Source: Arsenicibacter sp965247375 (lineage in GTDB: Bacteria > Bacteroidota > Bacteroidia > Cytophagales > Spirosomataceae). Taken from it: a DNA stretch of 64,000 nucleotides. The position numbers were made by a program, and so were the translations under genes. How positions within the stretch are numbered: position 1 is the first letter of the stretch; each line of letters begins with the position of its first letter. The stretch lies in assembly GCA_965247375.1 (NCBI GenBank), contig CBDFHU010000036.1, positions 1 through 64,000 of the forward strand, read 5' to 3'. Below, piece by piece: positions 17,836 to 27,616 of the stretch. Under the pieces are notes generated by a model. That model ran no database searches, was not told the DNA's origin, and saw nothing but the letters and a program-made list of their open reading frames with translations.

Positions 17836-18663
17836 ATGAAAACTGTTGCTGTCGTTGAAGATACTATTGATAGTCTGGAAGTTATCAGGTATTTTCTGGA
17901 ACGGGATTATCCGCACCTTCAGCTTGCCGGCGAAGCGAGAAGTGTGGAGGAGGCCTATGCCCTGCTGGTACGCCGGCAACCCGATATTGTCTTGCTGGAC
18001 ATTCAGATTATGGGCGGGACCTCGTTTGACGTGCTGGCCCGGCTGGATGCGGCCGGTCATCCGTTGCCGCAGCTGATCTTTATCACAGCCCACGGTGTAC
18101 TCGAAAACGCGACCAAAGCCCTGCGCTATACCGCCCTTGATTTTATCATGAAACCCGTCAATGAAGGTCAGCTGCGGGCGGCTATTGATACGGCTGTTCA
18201 GCGGCTTGAGGCGCACGATACCATGCTGGAGGAAGTCAGGGCTATGCTGGAACAGCAACGGCAGGGTGACCGGTTTGACCGGATCGCCATCCGGCTGCTG
18301 GGGGGCATACGGCGGTTGGTGGCGGTGCAGGAAATCGTCTATTTTCAGGCCGACCGGGAAATAACAAAGGTATTCCTGAAAGGAGAAAAAGAGCCGCTGA
18401 CGGCAACGATCAACATCGGTCATTTTACGCGCACCCTTCAGGATGACTATGATTTTCTGCTGATCCATCAGAGCTTACTTGTCAATGCGGTCTACATCCG
18501 TGAGTTTAATCCGCGTGCCAGCGAAGTAACGCTGACAACAGGGCAGCGGCTGGCCACCTCACAGCGCGGGGAATATGCTGATGAAAGACTATGTCAGGCA
18601 GCGGGAAAACGGGAACGTAATGTCCACCGGACTGCGCCGGAATCTGCGCGAACTGCTCCATAA
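17836..18663 (+). CDS. LytTR-family response regulator (C-terminus probably frameshifted)
   Basis: A receiver domain occupies residues 1-120, with acidic pocket E8-D9, phospho-acceptor D55 (VLLDIQIMGG) and conserved Lys in FIMKPVN. A short linker and a LytTR DNA-binding domain (about 150-250; IVYFQADREITKVFL, FLLIHQSLLVNAVYI) follow. It should be phosphorylated by the kinase encoded 27 bp upstream. The end looks wrong: after RLATSQRG the given frame runs into EYADERLCQAAGK. Removing one G from the GGGG at 18568-18571 gives NMLMKDYVRQRENG and a stop at 18683-18685, which is closer to normal LytTR ends and gives 282 residues. Confidence 0.88.
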   Translation: MKTVAVVEDTIDSLEVIRYFLERDYPHLQLAGEARSVEEAYALLVRRQPDIVLLDIQIMGGTSFDVLARLDAAGHPLPQLIFITAHGVLENATKALRYTALDFIMKPVNEGQLRAAIDTAVQRLEAHDTMLEEVRAMLEQQRQGDRFDRIAIRLLGGIRRLVAVQEIVYFQADREITKVFLKGEKEPLTATINIGHFTRTLQDDYDFLLIHQSLLVNAVYIREFNPRASEVTLTTGQRLATSQRGEYADERLCQAAGKRERNVHRTAPESARTAP

Positions 18664-18835
18664 CTGGGTCCGTGGCCGGCGCTGATTTTTGTCAGAGATG
18701 TTCGGTAAATCTCCCGGATTATGTGAAATACCCGGACACTTGTTGGTTTTCGGTTGCCGGTCAGGAGTAAGGGTAATAGTTTGGCAGTCAGAAATATACC
18801 TTTCCGGCTTATCCTTACCCAAACCATCGTAAACC

Positions 18836-19210
18836 ATGCTGACCAACGCTGCTACGGAATTTATCCTGTTTGACAAACGGCAAATCTTTGCCGGAGACAT
18901 TGTATGGATGGAGGGCGACTGGAATTACACCCGCATTCATACCATCCACAACACCACGTTGCTGAGTAGCTATACGCTGAAATGCTACCAGCAGCAGCTG
19001 CCGGGTTTCTGGCGGATCCGAAAGGATGCCATGGTGAATGCCGCTCACGTTTTTTCGGTAAAGCGCGTGGCAAACGATCCGAAAAAAGTGCAGGTAACAT
19101 TAACAAATGGTGTGCAGATTATGGTGGCGCGGCGCCGGCAGTTTCAGCTCCGGCACCACTGGGCACAACACACCGGCCGCTTTCGGTTTGAACGGGAGAG
19201 CCAGCCATAA
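18836..19210 (+). CDS. stand-alone LytTR DNA-binding domain protein
   Basis: This 124-residue protein is just a LytTR domain: IFAGDIVWMEGDWNYTRIHT, then SSYTLKCYQQQLPGFWRIRK, then DAMVNAAHVFSVKRV and VTLTNGVQIMVARRRQFQL. There is no receiver domain, so it cannot be controlled by phosphorylation in the usual way. It may act constitutively or bind DNA with the full-length regulator encoded just upstream. The gap to that gene is about 150 bp without an obvious terminator. Such single-domain LytTR proteins are frequent in Cytophagales. Confidence 0.85.
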   Translation: MLTNAATEFILFDKRQIFAGDIVWMEGDWNYTRIHTIHNTTLLSSYTLKCYQQQLPGFWRIRKDAMVNAAHVFSVKRVANDPKKVQVTLTNGVQIMVARRRQFQLRHHWAQHTGRFRFERESQP

Positions 19211-19306
19211 TAATCAAGCAGTTTGCCGACGGCCTCCAGTCTTTGGCAACTGTGCGTTTGCGGGATTTTTGGCAAATTGCACCTGAACCAGAGTGCACTT
19301 CATCGC

Positions 19307-20262
19307 ATGACCCCTGAACATACCCCACAGATTCCGGACGAACTGGCCGGAAAACTACATCAGCTGGCCCAAAAATACGCAGCGATGGGACAGGATATGG
19401 CTTCGTACCTCGAAGGCCTGCTACAGACCGATTACCTGACGTACTGGGATTACATCCACCTGGAAACGCTGCTTTCCCTGCAGAATCCGCGCACGGCTTA
19501 CCCCGACGAACTGATTTTTATTACCTATCACCAGATCACGGAGCTTTACTTTAAACTCGTCAAACACGAAATCGCCCAGATTGCCGGACAGGTAGCAGAC
19601 CCGTTACCGGCCGGCTTTGCTGAATTCTTCACGCAACGCGTGGTAAGAATTAACCGGTATTTTGAGATACTGGAAAATTCATTTTACCGTGATGGTCGAA
19701 GGCATGGACAAGGGACCAGTTTCTGAAATTCCGGATGGCGCTGTTGCCGTCGAGCGGATTTCAGTCGGTGCAGTTCCGCGAGATTGAGATTATGGCCACC
19801 GATTTTGCCCTGCTGCTCGACGAGCCAATAGGTGAAGGCGGAACCCTCGCGGACCAGTACGAACGGATTTACTGGAAACGCGGGGCAACCGAGCTGTCGA
19901 GCCGGCAGAAAACGCTGACCCTGCGCCAGTTTGAGCGTCAGTATTCCGACCGGTTGATCCGGCTGGCCGCTGACTATCAGCAGACGAATCTGCGGCAGTG
20001 TATGCTGGCCCTGCAACAGCAGGGAGCGTTACCGCAAGACCTGATTGCCGGGTTGCGGGCATTCGACGAACGGGTGAATGTACGCTGGAAGCTGATGCAC
20101 CTGCGGTCGGCGGTACGGTATCTGCACAAAACACCGGAAGCCATCGAAGCGACCGGCGGTACAAACTGGCAGCGTTACCTGCCGCCCGCCGACCAGAAAC
20201 GGGTGTTTTTCCCCGAGCTCTGGACGGAAGCCGAGCGGGAACATTGGGGGAGAGTGGTTTGA
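19307..20262 (+). pseudogene. kynA: tryptophan 2,3-dioxygenase, two frame breaks
   Basis: This is the heme enzyme that opens the indole ring of tryptophan to N-formylkynurenine, the first step of the kynurenine pathway. The first part (from ATG 19307) has LTYWDYIHLETLLSLQNPR and DELIFITYHQITELYFKLVK. The second has MALLPSSGFQSVQFREIEI and RWKLMHLRSAVRYL...TGGTNW, which match the substrate and heme regions. Between them the family sequence FTVMVEGMDKGQFLKFR is recovered only by removing one T from 19682-19685 and one C from 19716-19717. The corrected protein has 317 residues, normal for the family. No other kyn gene is visible nearby. Either a recent pseudogene or two base-insertion errors; the latter is favoured. 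Confidence 0.87.
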
Positions 20263-20386
20263 CAGTCATCCTGATTCATGGAGGTAAAACCAGAATACGG
20301 GTTGATGGCAGGATGGATGTAATGACCATTTAGCCATCAATCCAACCTTTTAACTACAAAAGAGGAGGCTGAATAGCTGGTTCGGT

Positions 20387-20394
20387 TATATTTG
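20387..20394 (+). promoter_or_regulatory. Bacteroidota -7 promoter box for the ABC operon
   Basis: TATATTTG matches the TANNTTTG consensus of the Bacteroidota primary sigma factor exactly and lies 27 bp before the ATG at 20422. No convincing -33 element is seen. Confidence 0.55.
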
Positions 20395-20421
20395 TTTATC
20401 GCCAAAACCGAACCCAACTAC

Positions 20422-21310
20422 ATGCAACTAACGATTCAAAACCCTTTCCAAGACGTATTCTAACGGGGTAAAAGCCCTCGACAATGTCTCCCTGACCATC
20501 CCGACCGGCATGTATGGGTTACTCGGTCAGAACGGGGCCGGAAAATCGACGCTGATGCGGACCCTGGCCACGTTGCAGGGTGCCGATAGCGGAACCGCTT
20601 TTCTGGGCAGTTCCGACGCCGACAGCATTGATGTCCTGAACGATAAGGAGGCTATCCGGCAGGTGCTGGGGTATCTGCCTCAGGAGTTCGGCGTGTACCC
20701 GAAAGTAGCGGCCACCGACCTGCTCGATTACCTGGCTGTGCTGAAAGGGATTACGAACAGTAAGGAACGCAAAGAACTGGTAGGGGCCCTGTTACAACGG
20801 GTAAACCTTTACGAACACCGGAAAAAGGCGGTCAGCAGTTATTCGGGTGGGATGAAGCAACGCTTCGGCATAGCCCAGGCCCTGATCGGAAATCCGAAAC
20901 TGATTATTGTCGATGAACCGACGGCGGGCCTCGACCCCGGCGAGCGGAACCGGTTCTATAACCTGCTTTCCGAAATCGGCGAAAACGTGATTGTGATTCT
21001 GTCGACCCACATTGTGCAGGATGTCATGGAACTCTGCCGCAACATGGCCATTATTCACCGCGGGAAGGTGCTCTACAGCGGCTCGCCCCTCGACTCGGTG
21101 ACGATGCTGGAAGGTAAAATCTGGCAGAAATCCATCGAAAAAGCCGAACTCGCCGGGTATGCAGAACAGTATTCGCTGATTTCCAACAAGCTGGTAGCTG
21201 GTAAACCGCTGATTCACATTTATAGTGAGGATGTACCGGCCAATGGCTTTGAACTGGCTCAGCCCGATCTCGAAGACGTATTCTTCTCAACCATTTCTAA
21301 TCATGCGTAA
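20422..21310 (+). pseudogene. ABC transporter ATP-binding protein, frame break near codon 8
   Basis: The ATPase is complete apart from one break near the start. It has Walker A GQNGAGKST, Q-loop LGYLPQEFGVYP, signature YSGGMKQRFG, Walker B LIIVDEPTAGLD and the H-loop LSTHIV. From ATG 20422 the frame stops after 14 codons. Removing one C from CCC at 20442-20444 restores MQLTIQNLSKTYSNGVKALD, the expected first strand, joined to the frame that is open from 20510. The corrected protein has 295 residues. It is followed 22 bp later by its fused permease-peptidase partner, so the two form one transport complex. The substrate is unknown; ABC-2 families with M1 domains are not well characterised. Confidence 0.88.
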
Positions 21311-21332
21311 TCCGTAACCTTCCTGGAAAAAC

Positions 21333-24300
21333 ATGTTTAGATACCTCTTTACCTTCGAGTTACGCTATTGGCTGCGACAGCCGATGGTGTACGTGTTCAT
21401 GCTGGTCAACATCCTGATGTTTGCCTGGGCATCGGCATCCGACGACGTGACGATTGGCGGATCGTTCGGCACTATTTACAAAAACGCCCCGTATGTGGTG
21501 CAGAATCAGTTCGGCGTCTGGTGTCTGTTTGCGCTGCTGATGACAACCGCTTTTATCCAGAATGCGGCTATCCGGGACTTTAATTACAAAACGAACCAGA
21601 TCGTTTTCTCGTCACCGATCAAAAAACTGGATTACCTGGCAGGCCGTTTTCTGGGGTCGTTCATTGTCTCGCTCATCCCGTTTCTGGGTATCTCGCTGGG
21701 TATTTTTGTTGGGGACGCTCATCGGGCAGACAACCGGTTCGGTCGATGCCGAACGGTACGGGCCGACAGAGCTGATGTCGCACGTAAACAGCTTTCTGAT
21801 TTTTGCCATTCCGAACACCTTCATCAGCGGGGCACTGATTTTTGCCCTGGCCGCCCTTACCCGCTCGACCATTATTTCGTTTGTCGGGGCCATTCTGCTG
21901 CTGGTTGCCTACGGTATTTCGAGTAGTTTTCTGAGTGATGTCGAAAATGAACGGCTGGCGTTCTTCGTCGATGCGTTCGGTGCCCGTCCGTTTGACCTGA
22001 TTACCAAATACTGGACAGTCAGCGAGAAAAATACACTCTCGGTAGGGCTCGATAATCCGGATATGCTCATGAACCGGCTGATCTGGATGGGTGTCGGCTT
22101 CGGGATATTGGCCTTTACCTACTTCCGGTTCTCGTTTGCCGAGCGCAACGCGGTGAACCGGAAAAAGAAAAAAGACCACATTCAGGAAGACAGCCCGCGG
22201 CCATTATTTATTCCGTTGCAACCGTTACCGGTTATAAACCCGCAAAAAGGCGCTTCGGTAGCCTGGACACAGATGATGCGCATTGCCCGTTCGGAGTTTT
22301 GGGGTATCATTACCGGAACAGCGTTTATCGTAATCCTGTTGGCCGGGATGCTCAACATGGGTTTCTCGCTACAGTATTCCGACCGGTTCTACGGGCTTAT
22401 GTCGTATCCGGTCACCTATCAGGTGATTTCGACGATAGATACGCGGGACGATGTATTGCATTCCCTGATTGCCATTATCGTCTTTTATTCAGGATCGGTG
22501 ATCTGGAAGGAGCGGGAGGCCGACATGGACCAGATTTATGATGCGATGCCGAACCGTACCTGGACCGTGTTTATGGGTAAGCTGCTGGGTCTGATCGGCA
22601 TGGTGGCCGTGATTCAGGCGGTTTGTATTCTGGCCGGCGTCGTGACCCAGTTGCTGAAGGGATACACGACACTTGAACTTGACACCAGTACCTGATTGAA
22701 TTCTTTGCTATTGACCTGATCCGGTTTATTCCCCTGATTGTGCTGTCGATGCTGGTACATACGCTCGTGAATCAGAAGTACGTCGCGTTTTTTGCGTTCA
22801 TCGTAGTGCTGATTACCAACGCCTACATCTGGGGGCCGCTGGACGTAAGCAGCAATATGGTGCAGTTCAACGCATCGCCGGATTATACGTATTCCGATAT
22901 GAACGGGTTCGGGCCGTTTGTGAAATCGTTTGTCTGGTTCCGGATCTACTGGACGCTGTTTGCCGCCTTGCTGGGCATGACGGCTATTCTGTTCTGGGTG
23001 CGGGGGCGTGACAGTACGTGGGCCAATCGCTTCCGGACGGCACGTCTGCATTTTTCGGGTACCAACGTGGCTATTACGGCAGGATTGTTCGGAGCACTGT
23101 TGCTCTGCGGAGGCTTTATTTTTTTATAATACGAAAGTAATCAACAGCTTTGAATCGGACGATGAACAGGAAGAACGCCAGGTCAGCTACGAGAAAAAGT
23201 ATAAAAAATACCAGGGTATTCCACAGCCGCGCATCAGTGATGTAAAGTATACGATTGATGTCTATCCCGAAGAGCGGAATCTGTCGGTGAAAGGCGATTT
23301 TGTACTGGTAAACCGGTCCAGCTTCCCGATTGATTCGCTGCACATCCTGTATCCGAACGAACGGAAATACACGGTTTCGATTGATCGCGCCAGACTGGCC
23401 ATGAACGATTCGGTGCTGCAATACCAGATTTACAAACTCAGTCCGGCGCTCGCTCCCGGCGACTCAATTCATCTGCGGTACACGATGCTGAAGGAAACAA
23501 AAGGCTTTGAAAATGAGGTCACGTTTACCAAGCAAATCAACCAGAACGGCTCGTTTTTCGATAACAGCGACATTGCACCGATGATCGGTTATCAGGATGG
23601 GTTCGAGATCGGGGATAAGAATAAGCGGAAAGAACATGGCCTGAAGGAAAAAGACCGGATGCCGTTGCTGACCCGGAACTGCACCGATAAGTGCATGAAC
23701 ACCTACATCAGCAACAACTCCGATTGGGTAATGGTGGAAACGGTCATCAGTACGTCCGGCGATCAGATTGCGGTGGCTCCCGGTTCGCTGCTGAAAGAAT
23801 GGACCAAAACCGAAGATGGCCGGACGCGGAAGTATTATCACTACAAACTCGACCATCCGTCGCTGAACTTCTATTCGTTTATTTCAGCCCGCTACGAGGT
23901 TTCCCGTGAGAAGTGGAACGGTATTGATGTCGAGGTGTATTATGACAAAAAACACCCGTATAACGTCAAAAATATGCTGTCGTCGGTGAAAAAATCGCTG
24001 GCCTATTACACGCAGAATTTCGGACCATACTACCACAAGCAGGCCCGGATCATTGAGTTCCCGCGGTATGCCAGCTTTGCGCAGGCCTTTCCGGGCACCA
24101 TGCCGTATTCGGAAGGCATCGGGTTTATCGCAAAGATTGATCCGGAAAAGGACATTGACATGGTATACTACGTGGTAGCTCACGAGATGGGGCATCAATG
24201 GTGGGCGCATCAGGTCGTAGGGGCGGATATGCAGGGCGCTACACTGCTTTCAGAGACGATGGCGCAGTATTCGGCGCTGATGGTGATGGAAAAAGAGTAC

Positions 24301-24966
24301 GGCAAAGACCGCATGAAGAAATTCCTGAAGTACGAAATGGACCGTTACCTTGGTGATCGCGGAACGGAATCAGTGAAGGAAGTGCCGCTGGAAAAAGTCG
24401 AAAATCAGGGCTACATCCATTACCGGAAGGGGAGTGTGGTCATGTATTACCTCAAGGAGATGATTGGCGAAAAGGCAGTGAATAACTCGCTGCATGAGCT
24501 GGTGCAGAACTATGCCTACCGCCGCCCGCCCTACCCGAATGCCTACGCGCTGGTGGATCTGTTCAAGAAAAATACACCGGATTCGCTGCAATACGTGATT
24601 AAGGACCTGTTCGAAGAGATGACGATTTTTAACAACCGCGCGTTGTCGGCGTCGTACAAAAAACGGCCTGACGGACAGTATGCGGTGACGGTGTCGGTGC
24701 AGAGTGAGAAGTTCCGGGCCGATCAGTACGGGAACGAAAAACCGGTAACGCTCAACGACTGGATTGATGTCGGGGTTTACGGCCGTCCGGCCGACGGGAA
24801 GGAGCAGGGCAAACTGCTGGCCATCCGCCGCGAGAAGATGAACAAAAAAGAAGGAACCTATACGTTTGTCGTGAAAGAGGAACCGTATCAGGCCGGCATT
24901 GACCCGATCAGCTTCCTCGTCGACCGCGTGCCGGACGATAACCTGAAAAAAGTAGAGAAGCTGTAA
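21333..24966 (+). pseudogene. ABC-2 permease fused to M1 aminopeptidase, three frame breaks
   Basis: The first half is a membrane permease with many hydrophobic helices (MVYVFMLVNILMFAWASA, STIISFVGAILLLVAYG, FIVILLAGMLNMGF). The second half is an M1-family metallopeptidase with zinc motif VVAHEMGHQWW and the third ligand Glu in LLSETMAQY, 18 residues after the second His. PYSEGIGF stands in place of the usual GAMEN motif. The frame is restored by removing one G from 21711-21714, AC from 22682-22685 and one T from 23119-23125, giving a 1,209-residue protein. Such permease/M1 fusions are annotated in Spirosoma-like genomes. Corrected joins (IFVGTLIGQTTGS, ELDQYLIEFFAI, GGFIFYNTKVINSF) read smoothly, so the gene was probably intact. 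Confidence 0.88.
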
Positions 24967-24971
24967 TTTTT

Positions 24972-25044
24972 TACCGCATAGTCACCTAGAGAAACAAAGA
25001 TTCGTAATCTTATGTCCTCTACGTGACTATGCGGTATTTTTTTT
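24972..25044 (+). terminator. long-stem terminator after the ABC/M1 gene
   Basis: A perfect 14-bp inverted repeat (24972-24985 and 25023-25036) encloses a 37-base loop that itself holds a small AAGATT/AATCTT hairpin. Eight T follow on the + strand. It separates the + strand ABC/M1 gene from the convergent GH43 gene, whose stop codon sits at its edge. Confidence 0.8.
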
Positions 25045-26599
25045 AGTACGTAATGCTGAAGTAGCTGAAGACAGCCGGTTCGGTGCCCTGTTGCAGCAGG
25101 CCCGGGCGCGGACTGCGGTCCCACGGCGGCAGAAAATCCGCGTTATAGGCAGCTCCCTGCGATTTAACTTCCGACCAGCCGCCCTTGCCGTCGCCCCGGA
25201 AAAAGCGGCACAGATATCCCTTTTCCACCTGAATTTTAAGCGCTACCCCTTTCGGATTGCTGACGGTCTCCTCGTGCGTAACGGTCGTCTTGTCGTTTTT
25301 AACCTCGCGGATTTGCAGCTGGTTACCTTTCACGCCAATGCTGACCGATTGCCCGGCGTCTCCGTACAGCACCAGTCCTTTGAGGGCTGCATTCTGATTC
25401 GTTACAGCAGTGCTAATCGTGTAATCACCGCTCAGGGGGCGGACCGTAAGGGCTGTTCCGGTCGGATTTTTTGCATCAGGCGTGCCTGACAGCGCCAGAT
25501 TACCACCGGTTAGTTTCCAGACCGGTTGAGTATGCCGGAAGTCCCACTGCCAGTCACCGGCCAGTACCGGCTTGTTAAATTCATCGCGGAAGTCCGGAAT
25601 GGCAGCGGCTTTGGCTCCCAGCGGATGCAGCGAAGGCCAGCCGTCGGTCTGGTCCCAGCGCAGTTCGCTTAGCATACCCTGCCGGCCGGTATACACATTG
25701 TCCGCTTTGTTGTAGGCATGGTACAGGTAGTAGTCCCTGCCGTCTTTGCCGGTAACGACTGTGCCGTGGCCGGCGCATTTCCATTCATCGGTTTCGGCCA
25801 GGACCGGATTGCCCTGAAAGCGGGTGTATGGCCCCTCAATCGACTTAGACCGCGCCGCTTCGACCTGATAGGTACAGCCCCGCCCGCAGCAGGCTCCGAG
25901 CGAGTACAAGAGGTAGAAATAATCGCCTTTTTTAACAATGCACTGGCCTTCGATCCCTTTCCGGTCATCGTCGCGCAGGAGCATAAACGGCTCTCCTTCC
26001 AGCTTCATTCCGTCGGCGGATAACCGGCTGCCCAGAATTTCGATCGGGCGTTTGTCAAGGCCATAGGCTTTCCACGTCATGTACAGCTGGCCGTTTACGT
26101 CGATGACAAACGGATCAATGGCTTCCTTACCGAATGCGAGCATCACGCCATGATCGGTAAATCCTTTGGCCGGGTCTTTGGCCGTGGCCACGCCGATGCA
26201 GGAGATGCCGTCGCTTTTACGCCGGGCAACATAATAGACAAAGTACGTCCCGTTGTGGTAGTAGAGCTCCGGTGCCCAGAACGAGGACGATGCCCAGGCC
26301 GGTGTTTTCGGAAACACATAGCCCATGGGTTTCCAGTGGATCAGATCCGTTGAGGTGAAAAGCGGATAATGAGGTGCCCATTCAGAAGACGTTCCGGCTG
26401 CATAGTACGTATTGCCGCGCCGGATCACCGACGGATCGGCAAAGTCGCCGGGAATAACAGGGTTCTCCTTTACCTTGCTGCCAAGGGTATGGACAGTTTG
26501 TACAGCAACAGCTGAAGGTTCGTTAACCTCAGGTCTATTGGCTGTACTGAAAACATAGAGTCCGGACAGAAAAAGAAGAGCGTTGGTGAATTTAAGCAT
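25043..26599 (-). CDS. secreted glycoside hydrolase family 43 (arabinanase/xylosidase-like)
   Basis: This 518-residue protein starts at the ATG at 26599 (the longer frame uses a GTG at 26641). A signal peptide (LKFTNALLFLSGLYVFSTA) leads into a five-bladed propeller with the three GH43 acidic positions: the general base in FADPSVIRRGNTYYA, the pKa-modulating Asp in EAIDPFVIDVNGQLY and the acid Glu in GIEGQCIVKKGDYF. A second beta domain from about residue 350 (FRDEFNKPVLAGDWQWDFRH) resembles the C-terminal GH43 jelly-roll modules. The enzyme likely cleaves arabinofuranosyl or xylosyl linkages in plant polysaccharides. Exact substrate cannot be read from the sequence. A palindrome 99 bp upstream may be its operator. 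Confidence 0.88.
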   Translation of the reverse strand: MLKFTNALLFLSGLYVFSTANRPEVNEPSAVAVQTVHTLGSKVKENPVIPGDFADPSVIRRGNTYYAAGTSSEWAPHYPLFTSTDLIHWKPMGYVFPKTPAWASSSFWAPELYYHNGTYFVYYVARRKSDGISCIGVATAKDPAKGFTDHGVMLAFGKEAIDPFVIDVNGQLYMTWKAYGLDKRPIEILGSRLSADGMKLEGEPFMLLRDDDRKGIEGQCIVKKGDYFYLLYSLGACCGRGCTYQVEAARSKSIEGPYTRFQGNPVLAETDEWKCAGHGTVVTGKDGRDYYLYHAYNKADNVYTGRQGMLSELRWDQTDGWPSLHPLGAKAAAIPDFRDEFNKPVLAGDWQWDFRHTQPVWKLTGGNLALSGTPDAKNPTGTALTVRPLSGDYTISTAVTNQNAALKGLVLYGDAGQSVSIGVKGNQLQIREVKNDKTTVTHEETVSNPKGVALKIQVEKGYLCRFFRGDGKGGWSEVKSQGAAYNADFLPPWDRSPRPGLLQQGTEPAVFSYFSITY

Positions 26600-26697
26600 G
26601 TCAGGTTTGGGTGAAAATGAGTAGTGCACGGTTGGCTGCACTACTAATAGAGTCTGAAATAAGGGTTTAACCCCTGACCGGAAAAAGAAATTTTACC

Positions 26698-26719
26698 CCG
26701 GTTATACTTTTATAACCGG
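26698..26719. promoter_or_regulatory. perfect palindrome, candidate operator
   Basis: CCGGTTATA and TATAACCGG are separated by four bases. The palindrome lies between the GH43 gene (minus) and the leader-peptide gene (plus). Related half-sites (GGTCGTTAT, TCGGTTAT) follow within 40 bp. No T-run follows, so it is more likely a protein-binding site than a terminator. Confidence 0.5.
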
Positions 26720-26885
26720 TCGTTATGAAGGTATAATTGTCGGTTATCAGCTCCTATGGCTTTTTCTGCCAACTTTGTATCAACCAAACGGCAGAAAGGC
26801 AGCCCATCCGGGACGCACGATGACGGATGGGTCGCGGCAGCCGAAAAGCGTATCGAGTAGGCAATTAACTCAACCATTTATTGTT

Positions 26886-27047
26886 ATGAAAACGCTGAAT
26901 CTGGATCAACTCGAAGTGCAGGAAATGAATAATCAGGAAATGATGGATACACAAGGTGGTAGCTTCCTGAACCTGGCAAATGTGACTGAAATTTTTGACT
27001 TCGCCGCGATAGGCACCAGCCTGTCAATCGGTGGTAGTGATGACTAA
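26886..27047 (+). CDS. double-glycine leader peptide (bacteriocin/RiPP-like precursor)
   Basis: This 53-residue peptide starts MKTLNLDQLEVQEMNNQEMM and continues DTQGG, a typical leader of the LxxxExxExxxxxGG type cut by C39 peptidase-containing ABC exporters. The core after the GG is about 28 residues (SFLNLANVTEIFDFAAIGTS then LSIGGSDD). It is hydrophobic with Ser/Thr but has no Cys, so lanthionine rings are not possible. A strong terminator follows. No exporter or modifying enzyme is seen in the window, so it is an orphan precursor. A longer in-frame start at 26775 is possible but adds residues unlike a leader. Confidence 0.72.
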   Translation: MKTLNLDQLEVQEMNNQEMMDTQGGSFLNLANVTEIFDFAAIGTSLSIGGSDD

Positions 27048-27101
27048 TTATACGAGTAGGCCATCGCCGGTTCTTTAACTCCCGCGACTGTGCTTGACCA
27101 A

Positions 27102-27137
27102 AGAAGCCCGGCAATTTGCCGGGCTTCTGTTTTTTTA
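27102..27137 (+). terminator. strong terminator after the leader-peptide gene
   Basis: A 12-13 bp GC-rich stem around 27102-27128 with a minimal loop is followed by GTTTTTTT. It lies 55 bp beyond the stop codon of the peptide gene and confirms that the small gene is a separate transcription unit. Confidence 0.88.
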
Positions 27138-27183
27138 CACCCTGCCCAAAACGCAGGAGACAGTTTTATGATGGTAACGGTTT

Positions 27184-27384
27184 TTATCCAACTTCGGCCG
27201 GTAAAATGAGCCGGATCGGTGGAAGCGGACTCGCCGGACTGTACTGAGCATCCAACGCCTCCTGGATTGATTCCTGTAGCTCCGGAATTGTGTCTCCCTG
27301 GGTCAGAATACCTTCTTCAAGGGAGTAGGCCTGATATCCTCCGGATTTATCAGACTCCACAAAAAATACTATTTCGGTTAACAT
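27184..27384 (-). CDS. HicB-like small protein
   Basis: The product is 66 residues from ATG 27384 (a GTG at 27423 is in frame). MLTEIVFFVESDKSGGYQAY, then SLEEGILTQGDTIPELQESI and QEALDAQY, resembles the partial RNase H-like fold of HicB antitoxins and their stand-alone relatives. No HicA toxin is next to it and no DNA-binding helix is attached. It is therefore probably one of the many orphan HicB-like proteins of unknown role rather than half of a toxin-antitoxin pair. Confidence 0.65.
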   Translation of the reverse strand: MLTEIVFFVESDKSGGYQAYSLEEGILTQGDTIPELQESIQEALDAQYSPASPLPPIRLILPAEVG

Positions 27385-27616
27385 GCCGGTAAAATTATCG
27401 GGCTGATCCGGCTTTGTCAACACATTCGGTAAAACTTAATATTGGGATGTAACGATAGCCGGAAAATATAACACAATGCGGGGTTAGGCCTGTTTATGGA
27501 CCTTTTTTGTCCGGAAACGCCCGTATCTGATCCTAAGCACACCGTTTGTTTTATGGGGTAATAATAGCCCATCCGGCATTATCCGTATGTTAACGGGTTT
27601 TTGCTATCATTGCAGC

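Noticed and set aside
16732..18468. 578-codon minus-strand open frame opposite the kinase and regulator genes
   Set aside because: It is antisense to two well-supported genes, rich in Gln and His, and shows no recognisable domain.
27184..27384. HicAB toxin-antitoxin pair
   Set aside because: Only the HicB-like half is present; no HicA-like frame lies on either side.
27430..27616. Possible purine riboswitch upstream of the purine permease
   Set aside because: The conserved loop sequences and pairing of purine aptamers are not found; no stem pattern fits.
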